From positions 29,069,041 through 29,133,040 of the forward strand of contig JBBMOA010000006.1 of assembly GCA_037954235.1 (NCBI GenBank): a stretch of DNA of 64,000 nucleotides, written 5' to 3'. Under the pieces are notes generated by a model. It saw only the letters and a list, made by a program, of their open reading frames with translations, searched no databases and had not been told where the DNA came from. The number at the start of each line of letters is the position of its first letter. Within the stretch, counting starts at the first letter, position 1. This stretch comes from Aulostomus chinensis (Eukaryota; Chordata; Actinopteri; Syngnathiformes; Aulostomidae). The position numbers and the translations under genes are program-made. Below are positions 1 to 30,300 of this stretch, piece after piece.

Positions 1-157
1 TCACGGTTCTGCAGAGGTGTCCAATGCCTCTGATCTTGAAGGATCCTGTGGGCTGAGAGCAGTCCAGCTTGAGGTAAACAGAGGTCCCCGCCAGCTTGGT
101 CAGGGCCAGACTGGACCTCACCGGAGTGGCAACGTGCAGAGGCTGCTGGGTCTTCAT
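1..157 (-). CDS. sds: Serine dehydratase, first coding exon (gene continues beyond the window)
   Basis: Reading the minus strand from the ATG at 157-155 gives 52 codons open to the window edge. The translation begins MKTQQPLHVATPVRSS and contains LAGTSVYLKLD and QPTGSFKIRGIGHLC. This is the N-terminus of the PLP fold-type II L-serine/L-threonine dehydratase family. The lysine in GSFKIRG (about residue 41) is the family's Schiff-base lysine for pyridoxal phosphate. The family converts serine to pyruvate and ammonia in the cytosol, mainly in gluconeogenic liver. The wording around TSVYLK and QP(S/T)GSFKIRGIGH is nearer vertebrate SDS than its paralogue SDSL, but with only 52 residues SDSL cannot be fully excluded. 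The exon either runs past position 1 or ends at a possible GTGA donor at 4-1. It is head-to-head with txnrd2, about 2.5 kb from ATG to ATG. Confidence 0.85.
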   Translation of the reverse strand, partial: MKTQQPLHVATPVRSSLALTKLAGTSVYLKLDCSQPTGSFKIRGIGHLCRTV

Positions 158-322
158 GTCTTAGGACTCAAGATGAGGAGCCGCTCAAAGTACAGTTGGA
201 TGAAATACTTGAGCTCTATGACTGAAGGACGGAGGAAGATAGTAAATAAATAAAAGACGTTAAAGATACTAAATGCAGACAAAAATAGAGACACATTTGG
301 ATGAATTTGTCTTTCATCTTAC

Positions 323-410
323 CAGAGTGCGATGGATGGCAGGATGACAAGCTGTGAAGAATAAAAATGGTCCGAACGCTTTTATTCCTTTGCCCCCTGC
401 AGCTATATAG
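323..410 (-). promoter_or_regulatory. Probable sds promoter and non-coding first exon
   Basis: On the minus strand a good splice donor (CTCTG then GTAAGATG) has its GT at 322-321, which would end a 5' UTR exon at 323. TATA-like elements lie upstream on the same strand: AATAAAAG around 386-379 and the palindromic TATATA at 409-404. Candidate acceptors for the exon carrying the ATG lie just upstream of 157 (CTTTGAG or ATCTTGAG). A short leader exon spliced to the ATG exon is an inference; no transcript data support it here. Confidence 0.35.
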
Positions 411-2646
411 CTGCTGGTGCTGTGGGCTTGGCAAAGGAGGCCCACTTGTAAACCAATCAGCATTTGGCATTCTGCCACCAGACCCCGCCCCCAGTGACTG
501 TGAGGATGAGGCAAACTAGGATGAATGAAATCCTCCTGGTGACATTACTTCTCAGACGGTGTTTTTAGGAGAGTTCTCGTGCTGGCTGGGACGCTGATGT
601 TGTTGTTGGCTGACAGGAGTTCAACTCAAACTGGACCGAACAGTCGCATGGAACTTCCGGCTGTCATTACTGAGAGTGTGAATCCAACTGTGTGTGATGG
701 GGATGGTGGAAAAAAAGCTCTCCACTTTCACCATTCTTACATAATCTCTGCCTTCCTCTCACCTCCTCAAACCCCCCATGACATTTTTACACGCTGTCCC
801 CTGCATGTTCTCCCCTCTAAAGGAGGTGCAGACACGGCTGCCATTACCAAAAGAGTAGGGACTATTTTGGTTCAGATTCTCCACTACCAAAAGAGTCTCC
901 TGGAGCAGCCTCAGGGTGACGGCTCAAACCTGAACGATCCAGTGCCCCGGTGGGCGGTGCTGCCCCAGAACGCTGCTGCCATAAAGTCAGTAGAACTGAG
1001 GTTTTCCAGGGTGTGCAATGTCTGTCAGCAGGGGCAAGAGAACCTGGTGAGGCGCAGAGCGGCTGCTGACTTTCCTCCTGTCGAGTTTTGTTCTATTTAT
1101 TTTCTGATGGTTGACATTGAAGATGTCACAAAACCCGATCAAATGTTTAAAAAAATCATGAAATGGGATGATTTAATTGTGTGATTATTAGGTTGGCAAA
1201 ATAACGGATTAATTTCAATTAATTACTTCAAACGATCAATAAGATTTAAATTAATTACTTCATTTGAAAAATGAATCAATTAGAGAATGTAATGCAATTA
1301 ATGGCGCTCTTGACCCTTGACCCTTAGGGTTGGGTTTAGCTGTAACCAGTGGAGGGCAACAGCTCACCTTGGCTTGTTTATTCCATTTATTGACATATTT
1401 ATAAAATCTATTAGAACTGAAATATTTAAAAGGCTTGTCATGGCCAAAGTGGATTGTTGCGATCAATTTAGATTCATAGCGAAACATGTAAACATTTGGA
1501 TTCATTTAATTGATTGACAGCCCTGCTGATGACGCTGTTTGCTCGTCAAACAAGTTCATTCATTTGCTATAATAAAACACCAAAAAGTCCTCAGTGTAGT
1601 GATGGTGTAGATGTACGTTAGGCTTTTTAGTACACACATTTTTACTACTTCAAGTCTCTGCAGGAAACTCATTGAAGGACTTTTTCAATCTCTGTCTAAT
1701 ACATTGGATATAAACCATTACTTGCAATGTTTCAACAACAAGCCATGCTTTTACTACGACTATTATTCTTGAAAATACTTCGCCTGCAATAACTGCTTTT
1801 GGCAGTAAATAAACACTTTAATGTCATTAGATAATGAAACTAGAATGAAATTTGAAATTTTTTGCATATCTTTATATTTTGTAGAGCTCAAGAGCCGAAT
1901 GTGGCAGAAGGTGTGCAGCAGGCTTCCTCAAAGCTAGAACACTTGGATAGAGATGTGAGTTCCGAGCGCCCTCCAGTGGTCGGTAAGTAGTCGGGGAGTG
2001 AATGTGTGGAATTTTTTCAATTGGTGTTGTAACTGGAAGATCTTATCACACAGAGGGCCATATTTTGTGAGATCAGACTACAATTTTATATTTTAAGTTA
2101 TCCTTCACGCTGCATCTTGTTTCCCAGCTTTTTCTCTGTGTCCAAAATTATTCTCAGCAGGAGCCAAACAAATTAAAACAACCAAAATATCAAACAAATA
2201 AAACAAAACACGTATCTACCACAGTGAATGAAGGCAGGGAAAACTATGCTGAGTTAGGCTTTAATGTATGGATGTACCTCAGGGCCCAGCACAGGTTCAC
2301 TAGTCCGACAATGTAGCCTTGCTATGTATAATATTTACGTTTACATTTTTATTAATGACCGTATCGACATCTTCATAAAATAATTGCCTCAGTGGTTTTT
2401 GACATTTGTTTTGCCTGAATTCACTCGTTATGATGTTTTTTTTTTCTCCTTTTGGAGGTTTTCTGAAAAACTTGAAAAAAATACTTTGGCGATTATTTTA
2501 AGAAGGAGACGATGTGTAAATGTACATTCCCTATCGTGAATAATTGTTGTTTAAAAGTTGTACTTTTTTAATCATTAGTTTTTTTTTTTCCTCAGGCATT
2601 TCTCTGCACACCTCACACCAAGGCGGGGTCCTTTTATAACAACAAC
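324..2646. other. Intergenic region between divergent sds and txnrd2
   Basis: No convincing coding exon is seen here. A 201-codon open frame at 579-1184 (plus strand) resembles no family I recognise. A transposon remnant occupies about 1190-1527. The rest (1530-2580) is AT-rich unique-looking sequence. The start of txnrd2 transcription must lie near the right end, where GC content rises (2600-2646). Confidence 0.5.
1190..1527 (-). mobile_element. Remnant of a non-autonomous DNA transposon
   Basis: On the minus strand the element starts with GGGCTGTCAATCAATTAAAT (end near 1527). It is rich in short ATTAATT/TTAATT motifs, especially at its other end (1200-1290). The GGGCTGTCAAT.. terminus and TTAAT-rich interior are typical of small, hAT-like non-autonomous elements in fish genomes. 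I judge this from memory of the family's look. No target-site duplication was confirmed, and the element carries no coding sequence. Confidence 0.4.
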
Positions 2647-20824
<18,178 letters not shown>

Positions 20825-21100
20825 AGCCCCTCGGTCTCTGAACGCACCTGAGCACACGGGTCTCTCGGGGACAGTAGGCCGAGGTTAGTCGGGGCCCAGT
20901 GACAGCCTGGGTGTGTTCTGCTCTCTCTTGTTGTCTCTGTGACCTCGGCAGGTCTCTCTGGCAGGTTAGTGTCACTGAAACGTCCTGTGGTGGTTATCAG
21001 TCATACATGCAGGTTGTGTTGTCAGAATCTTAGACTGTAGATCAGGTTCAGCCCCGGCCTCAGAGTGAGCGTCTTTTAAATAAACAGACTCATCAATCAG
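20825..21100 (+). other. txnrd2: txnrd2 3' UTR
   Basis: It runs from the stop to just past the first AATAAA. The SECIS element should lie here if that poly(A) signal is used. No canonical ATGA core is present between 20825 and 21260. GTGA quartets occur at 20899-20902, 20939-20942 and 21065-21068, but I could not fold any of them by eye into a convincing SECIS with an apical AA. Confidence 0.6.
21079..21084 (+). terminator. Poly(A) signal AATAAA of txnrd2
   Basis: AATAAA in the context TTTTAAATAAACAG lies 255 bases after the TAG stop and is the first canonical signal downstream of it. A typical cleavage site would fall near 21100. Confidence 0.6.
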
Positions 21101-22984
21101 GATTAAGGCCCGGCGCTCTGCGTTTTGTTGAAAATCTACTAGAAACGTGGACCGGGTCTTCGTGTTTTTCTGAATGTATATTCTACAAATATTGTTGTTT
21201 CACTGGCTGTACTTCCTGTCCATTAGTCTTGGAGGTGACACATACCATACTCCCCTCTCCCCGCCCCCTCCCCATGACACTGATGGATGGCCTCAGGGCC
21301 GTCTCAGCAGTGACACCGCCCCATTTCCCATGAACACACACACAAGCAGCTGGGGGACTGGTGGTCAGTAAGGCAGCTGAGACCTGAGCAGGGGTCCCAG
21401 ATTGCAGCAGATCCACTCTGCTCTTCAGATGAGAGAATAGAGGAGGGCTACAAACGCCGCTGCCACAGGGTTGTCGCAGCCAGGGTGGGCACCGCTACAG
21501 TGTATTACTCATCTTCACCCAAAGGTGGCACTGTTGCCCTCCATTTCTCCTGTTGTGCCAGTGGAAGACAGGATAAAGTAGTCAGTGGATAAAACATCAG
21601 CTCCAAAGCATTCAGCTCGCGCATTTAATTCCTTTAATCCCCACAAACAACATGTGCCTTTGGATGAAGCTGGAAAGCGGAGCGGCTCTGTTGGTGCCAA
21701 GCTGATAAGAGTTATCTGCTGTGTATTTACATGGATGGCAGGTTCGCTCTCGAGAGTCATCACACTTTGAGATAAGATGAGTTGTTTATACCAATAAAAC
21801 AGTTAAGAGACCCCACAGTTGGCGCAAGTGCTCAGATGCTGCCTGTACTGGACATCTTCAAGAAACGTTTCAGGTTTATTAAGCAGAAGGGGAGGGGAAG
21901 GGGGGTGGCGCTGTCAATAAATGGGGGGGGGGGGGGGCCTAAATGGAGGCTGGTGGGTGTAGTTTATTTTTATGAGAAGTCTAATCTACCCCGGCTGATT
22001 AATGATTCTGATGAGGGGAGTGACAGCGTGCCAGGAGATGGAGAGAGGAAAAAGAGAGAGCGGGCTACCAGGTTTATTTGGACCTGGGCCGGGGGAGAAA
22101 GAGCTGAGTTTCAGCTGGGTTAGGGAGAGAAGGGGGGGGGATTCCTGTGTGCTCTGTTCAGGGCCGAGGTGCTGACTGAAGGACCCTGACCTCCGCTCAG
22201 CAGGAACAGCTTGACTCTATCACTCTGAGCACAGAGGGCTCACATGCTGCACGGCAGAGGGGGGGGGGGGGGGGTTACGGATGTTCTGTGGGATGGACGG
22301 AGACACCAACCAACCAACCAACCACCACAGAGAGGTTGCACGGGGTAATTGAGTCCCTGTTCCTGAGCTTAACAAGCCACTTCAGAGACCTCAGGTTGGG
22401 CCCGAGGCAGCGTGAGGGAAGTCATTCAGACCATCAGTGGAACTGTAATGTCTGTTTGCTTTGTGGCCTCCTGCTCGCCTCAGCTCTCCGTCGTCTGCGC
22501 TGCTGTTTTACTCGCACGACGTGAAACTGTCCATCCCACAATATCATCAATATCATACCATTGGTGTGACTCCAGGAAACCAGCAATCCTCAGCTGTGCC
22601 CCGTGGGGGGAGGTCAGGGTTCAACTTTCAGGCCAGCTAATGATGACCTGCGCTAAAACCCAAAACTGGGGAGTGCAGGCCTGATGTCCCCTGGCCACCA
22701 ACATTCGTCGCTGTAAATAGAGAAGTCTCATTTTCCATTAAAGCTTCGCTATACATAATTTATATGTAAAGTAATAACACTGGAATGATGCAGTGTCACT
22801 ATTAAAGTAATGATGTCCACTGACTGAGTGCTCGGTGTTCTACTTTACTGCGTCCGTGCGTATGTGCACATTCATGTGCAAGTTCTAGTTCATCTCTTCC
22901 CTCAGCTGATGCAGTGCGTGTACACCAGGTTGAAACTGATACCTGTGGTTCTGAACTGAAGCAAAGTGCAGACATGAAAGCTGA

Positions 22985-23215
22985 ACATTTAAAGAGACAC
23001 TCCTGAAACTACAGAATTCTGGTTAGCTTAGCTTAGCACAAACAGGTAAATAGTAAGCCTGGGTTCTCTCTAAATGTGATCGAAATGGGTCCGCACCTGT
23101 GGGACTCCTTCGTTGTTCATCAACAAGAAAAAGCCCCATCTGACGTTTTTACACAGACTTGGTTAACTAGAGCTAGCTAAGATGTTTGCTTTAATGCTAA
23201 GCTATTGTGCATTCC
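22985..23215. repeat. Degenerate dispersed teleost repeat (TTAGCTTAGC motif)
   Basis: It begins with TTTAAAGAGACACTCCTGAA and contains GGTTAGCTTAGCTTAGCACA, then a diverged body ending near TGCTAAGCTA. It seems related, in the opposite sense, to the fragment at 16660-16722. Confidence 0.4.
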
Positions 23216-26200
23216 AGTTGGACTCCAAAGTCCCAAGTTCTTAGTTGGAAGTTTCAGCTGGAACCCCCCTGAGATGGGACTTCCTGATCGGAAGCTTGGA
23301 GATAACTTGACAAATCTTGAGCTTCCACTTTACTCAGTTGTGCTGCATCAAATCATTTGAACCCTTGGAACCGTTCATCTTCTTTCCACGGTGTTGCTAC
23401 GATGTCTGCATGTACGTTATTGTTTTTTTAATTTAAATTTTTTACTGGCAATAATGTCTTTACTTTCCTCACTTTGAACGTGGTCAACTCGGGTGTGATG
23501 TCACTCCCGTTTGCTGACCATTAAGTTCTGAGTTTTAAAAAAAAAACGAAATAACGAAATGACTCGCTGCTGGCGGTAGCTCGATAGCTCCCACACAGAC
23601 ACCACAGTAGCGACCTCTCTAACTCCTGACAGGGAAGTGATTCTTGAGAGGAAATGAACCACTCTGACATTTAGCAGTTTTAAATGGACCCCCCCCCCCC
23701 CCAAAAAAAAGAAAAAAGAAAGACAAGGTGATATTGTAAATATGGTCCCTCAGTTGATTTGTCCAGGTTATCTTAAAACATGCTACATGGCTCAGCCTTC
23801 ATATTAAGCTGTGTCAGCGAGGGTGGTCACACTTTGACCCTGAGTCGTCTCTGCTGACAGGCTGCTCTGCTATGCGGCCCTGTCACTCAATCCTCTACAC
23901 CAACAATGGCAGAAATTCCAGTGTGTTTGTTTGGTTAAGAACAGCTCTCTGAAACCCCTGAACCTCCTCAGGATCCACAGCAGCCTCACTCACCCTGAGA
24001 ATGAGGCTGGTGTCAGTTCTAACCCAGACAGCGGGAGTAAAGTTCAGCCGCCGTCTCAAGAATAGTCAGCCCCATTTAGCAATTGTGTCTCTTATGTCCC
24101 TCTACAATGGAGCAAACAGGCTAAATCCACCTTGAAATGCACTTAGTAGAACATGTCAACATGTCAGGGTGCGCTCGGTTCTACGCTCCATCTTAATCCA
24201 GCCCATTGAATGCTGACAGTTGTCTGTGAGTCAGACATTCACAAGGCCTTTGTCACCTCGGGTCTTGAGCCGTAGCAGCCTCGCTAGAAGAGCACACGCT
24301 AAAACACACATGTTGGCTATAAAGCCCCGCAGCCGACGCAAAAGCCTCAGGAGGAGGAGAAACCGATACATACCTTGTGTAAACATGAGTGAAAAAGGGC
24401 TATGAAGAGAAAAGGCTGGAGCTGGGTGAGGATTATCCCCGAGAAATGAATAGGGGCCAATTATGACTGCTCTGTTGTACTGCCAGTATCTGGCTCAAGA
24501 GCTGTCAGCCTGAGATGCCTGCAGGGTCCGGAAGACGTCGGATAGGGTCCTCAGGAGGCTCGATGGAGAGAAGGGGCCCTCAGACTGGTAAGCCTTGGTG
24601 GGTCTCCCTGCTGGTCTTGTACATTTTGGCGTTTTCTCCCTCACCTGGCCTCCCAAGTTCAAGACAATTAGCTCAATTACCCAACTCCAACCAGGCTCTC
24701 AGCCTAATGGTGGACTCCCTTGTTGCATGCACTCCTCTGGCCAAGGACGCATTTTTGACTGAGGGACTGTGACTCCCAGTCAGACTGCCCCAAGGTTGTC
24801 TCGCTTGTTTCTCACATCTAAAGACGACATATTTTACTTTGCTACAACTGTTGCTGCAGTCACCATGTAACCAGCCTCCCTTCTTGACTTCTCCTTCAAC
24901 CACAGACGCTGAGAGAAAGATCAGCTCTCATCAGAGTGCGGACCTGGTGGGAGCGCGGCTGAGGTGAGGGTCTGTGAAATGAGCTTATCTGACCCCTGAT
25001 AAGAACAGGATGCTCTCGGGAGTAGGCTCAGTACACACGGCTGCTGCAGCAGCCTTTATCTGAGGGGGTGTTTGAAAAGGAGCTTGCTGTAGCTCTGTGG
25101 TTGAGTTTGGACTGTCCGGACGGATCCAGCGGGCCACAGCCTGCCGGTGCCTGTGGCCAACAACATAAAAGGGTGTACAACGATGTGATTGTGGTTTTGA
25201 TCCCCGGATGACATAAAGAGAGCCGTTACAGTTGCCAACCTCAACTCCTAAATCATTTAGTCAGGTCTTTTGCCACACAGATAGTCGTCTTATTACCTCT
25301 GGAAGTTGTGCTTTGATTTATTAGGCTGGTGTTTGATGTCAGCATACAACAAAGGAGGTTGCGCGCGTGCCAAACCACAGTGATTGGGTCAAACACAACA
25401 CGACATACACTCTGATGTTTGGAGCTAAACAGGACACGTCTGAGGTCTGCTGATCACCGTTGCACATCCAACAACCGCTCAGTCATCGTCCCTTTGATCG
25501 GCAACACTTTTTGTCATCAAAACAAATGACATATTTTAGATTAATTGTTTAATTAATGTCACAGTATATCACTAAGTATTACTTTATAGTTTCATACGTT
25601 ATCACCAGGCTGATCTGAGTAACGCTGTGAGGTTTGATCTGGCCCGCGAGACGTAAAAAAACAAAAGAACTGAACATAAATACAGATGACATGAACAACT
25701 TGTCTGATACAAAAAATGTAGGGTGCCACGTGCATCCCTGCTGACACAGCTTTCTTGTTATGAGATAAAATTACTCATTCTTTGTTTTTATAGTTTGTCA
25801 GGCAGCAGTTTACTTCGCACCTTGACTTGAAATGTGGACCTGTAGTATAACTGAAGCATTGTACATTTTTTTTATATTTTATATAAATATATATGACAAA
25901 TAGATTCAAGTTTTTATTTGTCACATGCCTAAATATTTCTATAAATTATATTTACATGTCATATAATATTTAGATGTATGTATGTAATATATTTAAATGT
26001 CTTATATTCACATAAATATACTTTCCCAAGTTTAAACTGCTATTTAATTAAGAGAACTTTAGAAGCATAGAAGCATTTTTCATGTTTGCTTTTGGACTGC
26101 AGTCCAGCCGTCAGCCTCCGTTCTGTCCCTCCAAGGGAGGAAGTTGAGGCAGCCCTGCTTTAGCACCAGAATTAAGCAGTGTGATGTGGAATTATTTCAA

Positions 26201-26983
26201 AAGTCTCGGTTTGAAAGAATCTAACAAACTAAACAAGGATTAATCTCTTTGAGGCTAATTTAAATCTCCGGCTAACAGACCGAGTCAAGCCGGGTTTAAG
26301 GGCTTCTTCATTATGAGTCAGCCAGCTGAGGTTTTATGGCAGGGACATATTTTGGTCATGGAAACAGTGAGATTACGGCTGTAAACTGGGATTAGCCCTG
26401 GAGATGAGATGAGGAGCTCAGAGATCCAGAGGAAGCTCAGTGTAAAGCCACTAATGCTTTGCTCTCCTGTGACTGATTATTGTTTATTGAAGTACAAATG
26501 TTATGAAACAAGATGTACCAGCTCTCGCTAATTTTCAAACTTACTAATAGTACCTTTAAATCTTTTTTTTTTTAGTTGAACAGATTAACAGGAGGGTAGA
26601 CCTGATTTTCTGAGGCTGGCTTGGCTTCACTGGTAACGTTTCTTTATGAAAGAATATATTTGAATATTACGATACACGAGGTGCTGACTGGTCCCCAGAG
26701 GACCGGCCCCCTCAAATGACCAGATGAAATGCTTGATCGCTTGGGTTCCAATAAAAATCTGAGAACTATTTTCTGGAAAACTTAAAAATAAATATCTCCA
26801 TCAGAAATGCAGAGTCGTCAGTTTCTATTTAGACGTGTCTGTGGGGACAAAGTGTCATCAGTCTGATTCACATCACATAACCTTCTGTGATAGCTCCCAC
26901 TACCCCCGCCAGAAACATCTGGCTGAAGTTTTGGCATTCCTGCTGATGATGTGTTCAGTCCATAAACATGCACATGCTAAGAA

Positions 26984-27308
26984 TACACACACACACACAC
27001 ACATACACACAACCACACACACTAACGGGCTAATCTGCAGGGACAGGCTGGTTATGTGATGCAGATGGACTGCGTGCTGGGTTCGCCCTCCGGCTGCTGT
27101 CGATGCCTCTCTGACTGATTTTGTCTTTCCTGTTTAGCCAATAAAAGCTGCGTATGCTGGGACAAGCAGCTTGTGAATGAATTTCACACTCACACACGAC
27201 ACACACTGCTGCGAGGATCTGTATCTGATCTGGAGCTCACAGTTATGCCTGCCTCAGTTTATTTGTTGTGCACTGATCTGATGAGAGATGGCTTGCGTGG
27301 CATGTTGT

Positions 27309-27347
<39 letters not shown>

Positions 27348-27398
27348 AGGGGAGGGGAGGGGCAGGTGGGAATGTGTGTGTGTGTGTGTGTGTGTGTA
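26984..27398. repeat. Three short CA/GT microsatellites
   Basis: (CA)n at 26984-27020 with interruptions, (GT)n at about 27309-27343, and (GT)n at about 27373-27398. A GGGGAGGGGAGGGGCAGG stretch lies between the last two. Confidence 0.9.
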
Positions 27399-30300
27399 AG
27401 CTCTCTTGCGTATGACTTTATTTGTATAGATTGGCAGGGTGAGTACACTGTAGGCCTGCATTCAGTGCAAATGAATACTCCCTAAAAATAAAGCTGTGGA
27501 GAGCTGTACCTCTGCTTCGTGTTTCCAAAACAAATCCAGCGTTTTCAGACGGTCCTAACAGGAGAGTCCCTGTCACAGCTAAATTATGGTACACGCGCAC
27601 ACACGGAGACCAATGTGTATATAACCAGCTCAGTAATTAGTCTTCACAAAGTGACCTTTGGCCTTAATGCCATCCTATAGGACAAATAAAGTAGCAGCAG
27701 CAGCATGAAGAGTGTCATTACTGGACGTGTGGAGGCGTGCGCCGCCCATGGTGGTGCACGTCTCCGCTCACAGTTCTGGGTCATGTTTGAGCCTCCTTCA
27801 TCTCTATGCCTTTTGCTCGCCAGCATGGCTTCGGTCTCCGGATGAAAAATAGACACTCAGCTGGCGAAAAGAGGAAGAGTAAAAATGTATTTTTGGCCCT
27901 TATCTGATGTAAGTTGCTACCCACTGTCACGTAGCCTTCCAGATTTTCTTACAAACAAATCATAAAGACAACCAGGTCAATAAAATCTTGATATTAAAAA
28001 TTATTTAAAAGAATTAGTGCAACCACACAACACTAAGTAATGAAGAAAATGAACTCATTTGAAATATTTATCAACAATGCATTGTGGAAATCAGTTAATT
28101 GTCTGATTCTGCTGATTTAGTGGACTTAAGCATGGAGCCTATAAAAGATACTCATTCAACTACAAACACAGGAGGTAGTTGTACAAATAGGAATGTAAAA
28201 GTGTAGGTATAAATATATGTAAGAACACTGACTGAATAGTTGACATATTGTACCATATTTGTAGTTAAGAAAGGTTATGACTGATTTTAAATACCACGAC
28301 CAAAAATCTTAATTTGTTCACCAGTTTCTACCTTTTTGCCTCCAGCAGGGAAGATTCCTCCCTCCAGAAGTTGACTTGCACCACCCAACAGAATGTGTGA
28401 GCTGAGTTCAAACACACGTCACAAAACACCGACTGTTCAAGTTGCAAAGCTTTTAGTCACAATCAAAGTATTGGTGGAGTTCTGAGCCGTGACAAGAAGA
28501 TTTTCGATGTGATGGACAGGATGATTTCTTTGAGTGTTTTGTAAACCGATGTTTTCTGTTGTGATTTGTTGGTCTCCATTAGCTTCCAGCTTCAAGTATG
28601 AGGCTGACGTTTCCTGAGCTGTGGATTGACAGAGAGGTCACGCCGGGGGAAAAGTTTCCTCCATGAGTTTAGGATAAAGTATCGCTCAAAAGAGGCATAT
28701 TTTCACCTGTTTCTGCAGCGCCAGGCTTGCTCACTGAGTGGACGTTGAACCGGGAATAATGGTAAAACGACGATGTAGCTGCTTTGTGTCGAAAGACTAA
28801 TTATACTCGTTAACGCAGGAGGCTGTTGTGTGAGGGACATTTTGCAGTTTCGTGACTCTCTTGACAATGGTTGCTCTGATGATGAGTGAGGGATGCACAC
28901 TTTTACTTCTGCAGTTATTGACTGGGATGTTTCTTCGCGTCATTCCATCGCTCACTTACCCTTCTTTGGAGTGACACTTGTCGTTGAGTGGGACCAAGCC
29001 TGCTGTGTGGTCCTCGATCTTGATGAGGTGGTTGGAGGCGGACTGGGTGGTGCAGCCCTGAGTTGCAGGGTCTGAGCCTGCATCCCTGAGGAGAGCTGGT
29101 GCTTCTGTTAGAGAGGCTGTAATGGAAGGTTTTAGTATCACATTGCGTTTCTTATGCCTGAACTGTGATTGACCTCAGTGTTGTTTTTATGTTTGCACTA
29201 TGTTTGAACTTTATGATTGAGTGACCTTAAGTTTGAGGTGGTCGTGTGTCTGAAAAAGCTCTGGTCGTGGACTTCCTGTTTCTGCATTGAGGCGATAAGC
29301 TTTCTATGATCTTGTTTCTCTGAATTTTCATGTCTGGCAGGTTTGCAGGCTGACAAGAGTTCAACTTCTACTTCCTCTTGCATATGACAGCAGATTTTAT
29401 GCTCCTATAACCTTAAAGGGTAATCCTTAAGGGTAGGCGGGTGTTAATCTGCCCGGCAACAAAGATTGTATAAAAGTTCCAGTGACCCTGTCCTCTGTGG
29501 ATTCTTCTTCAGCACGTGCTCGTTGTGTGTTGGACAAACTTCCCTCCTGAAGAACTCAGCACCAGTTTGTTTGAGTGTTGTTTCTCATCTCACCACAACT
29601 TGGAGCCTCTCGTGACAAACAGCGTGTCCATCTTAAACATCTTTGCGCCACAGAGGCCAGTCAGTTTTAGGAGGAGAACCACTGCAGCCAGGCCTGCTAC
29701 CATCATGGGCCAGGAGCCCAGGACTGTGGAGCACTGCTAGTATTTGGGTATTCACTGCTTTTGAAGTATATGTTGTACATACTGTTCCTTTTCAACATTC
29801 AGCTGTTGTCTCTCTTAATTCACAGCCTGATTTGAAAATGCTGCTGATCTGTTTTAAGTCATTCCCTTTGTATCTATTTTGGTTAGCTTCTGAGAAGTTG
29901 AAGACTACAGCTCCTTGGTAATTTGTAACATGCCTTATCTGCTGGTATGTGAAGCAACACATCCGCAGACATTCGCTGGATCTGTTGACCACATTTGTAG
30001 CAGATTCTTCAAAACGTCCCTCTTTCTTGACTGGCTACCGAGCACAGCTACACCGACCGGACCCAATCCTGTAGAGAAATTCTGTTTCTTTCAGGATCAT
30101 TTTCCCTTGTCCAGTGATGGAGAACAGGTAGAACTTGAGTGTGTGATTGATGAAGTTGTCGTGAAGTCTAGATTGATAGTGCCAACACATACTCCGCTAA
30201 ACAGAGAGGTGAATTGAAGTATTGCTTTGTGGGTGTCTGTCTCTGCGACGTGTGTGTCTGTCACTGTGACCTTCACTGAGGCACGTTTGAGTTCCACTGG

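Noticed and set aside
579..1184. 201-codon open reading frame on the plus strand
   Set aside because: It shows no recognisable domain, has low-complexity composition shifts and no splice context. With six frames over 64 kb, an open frame of this length is not improbable by chance.
1260..1505. 81-codon minus-strand frame
   Set aside because: It lies inside the non-autonomous transposon remnant and its frame is a by-product of TTAAT-rich sequence; it resembles no transposase.
21274..21312. ATGACACTG ... CAGTGAC inverted repeat downstream of txnrd2, considered as a SECIS element
   Set aside because: The ATGA and TGA blocks pair as an ordinary helix instead of a non-Watson-Crick quartet, there is no unpaired AA in the apical loop, and it lies beyond the likely poly(A) site.
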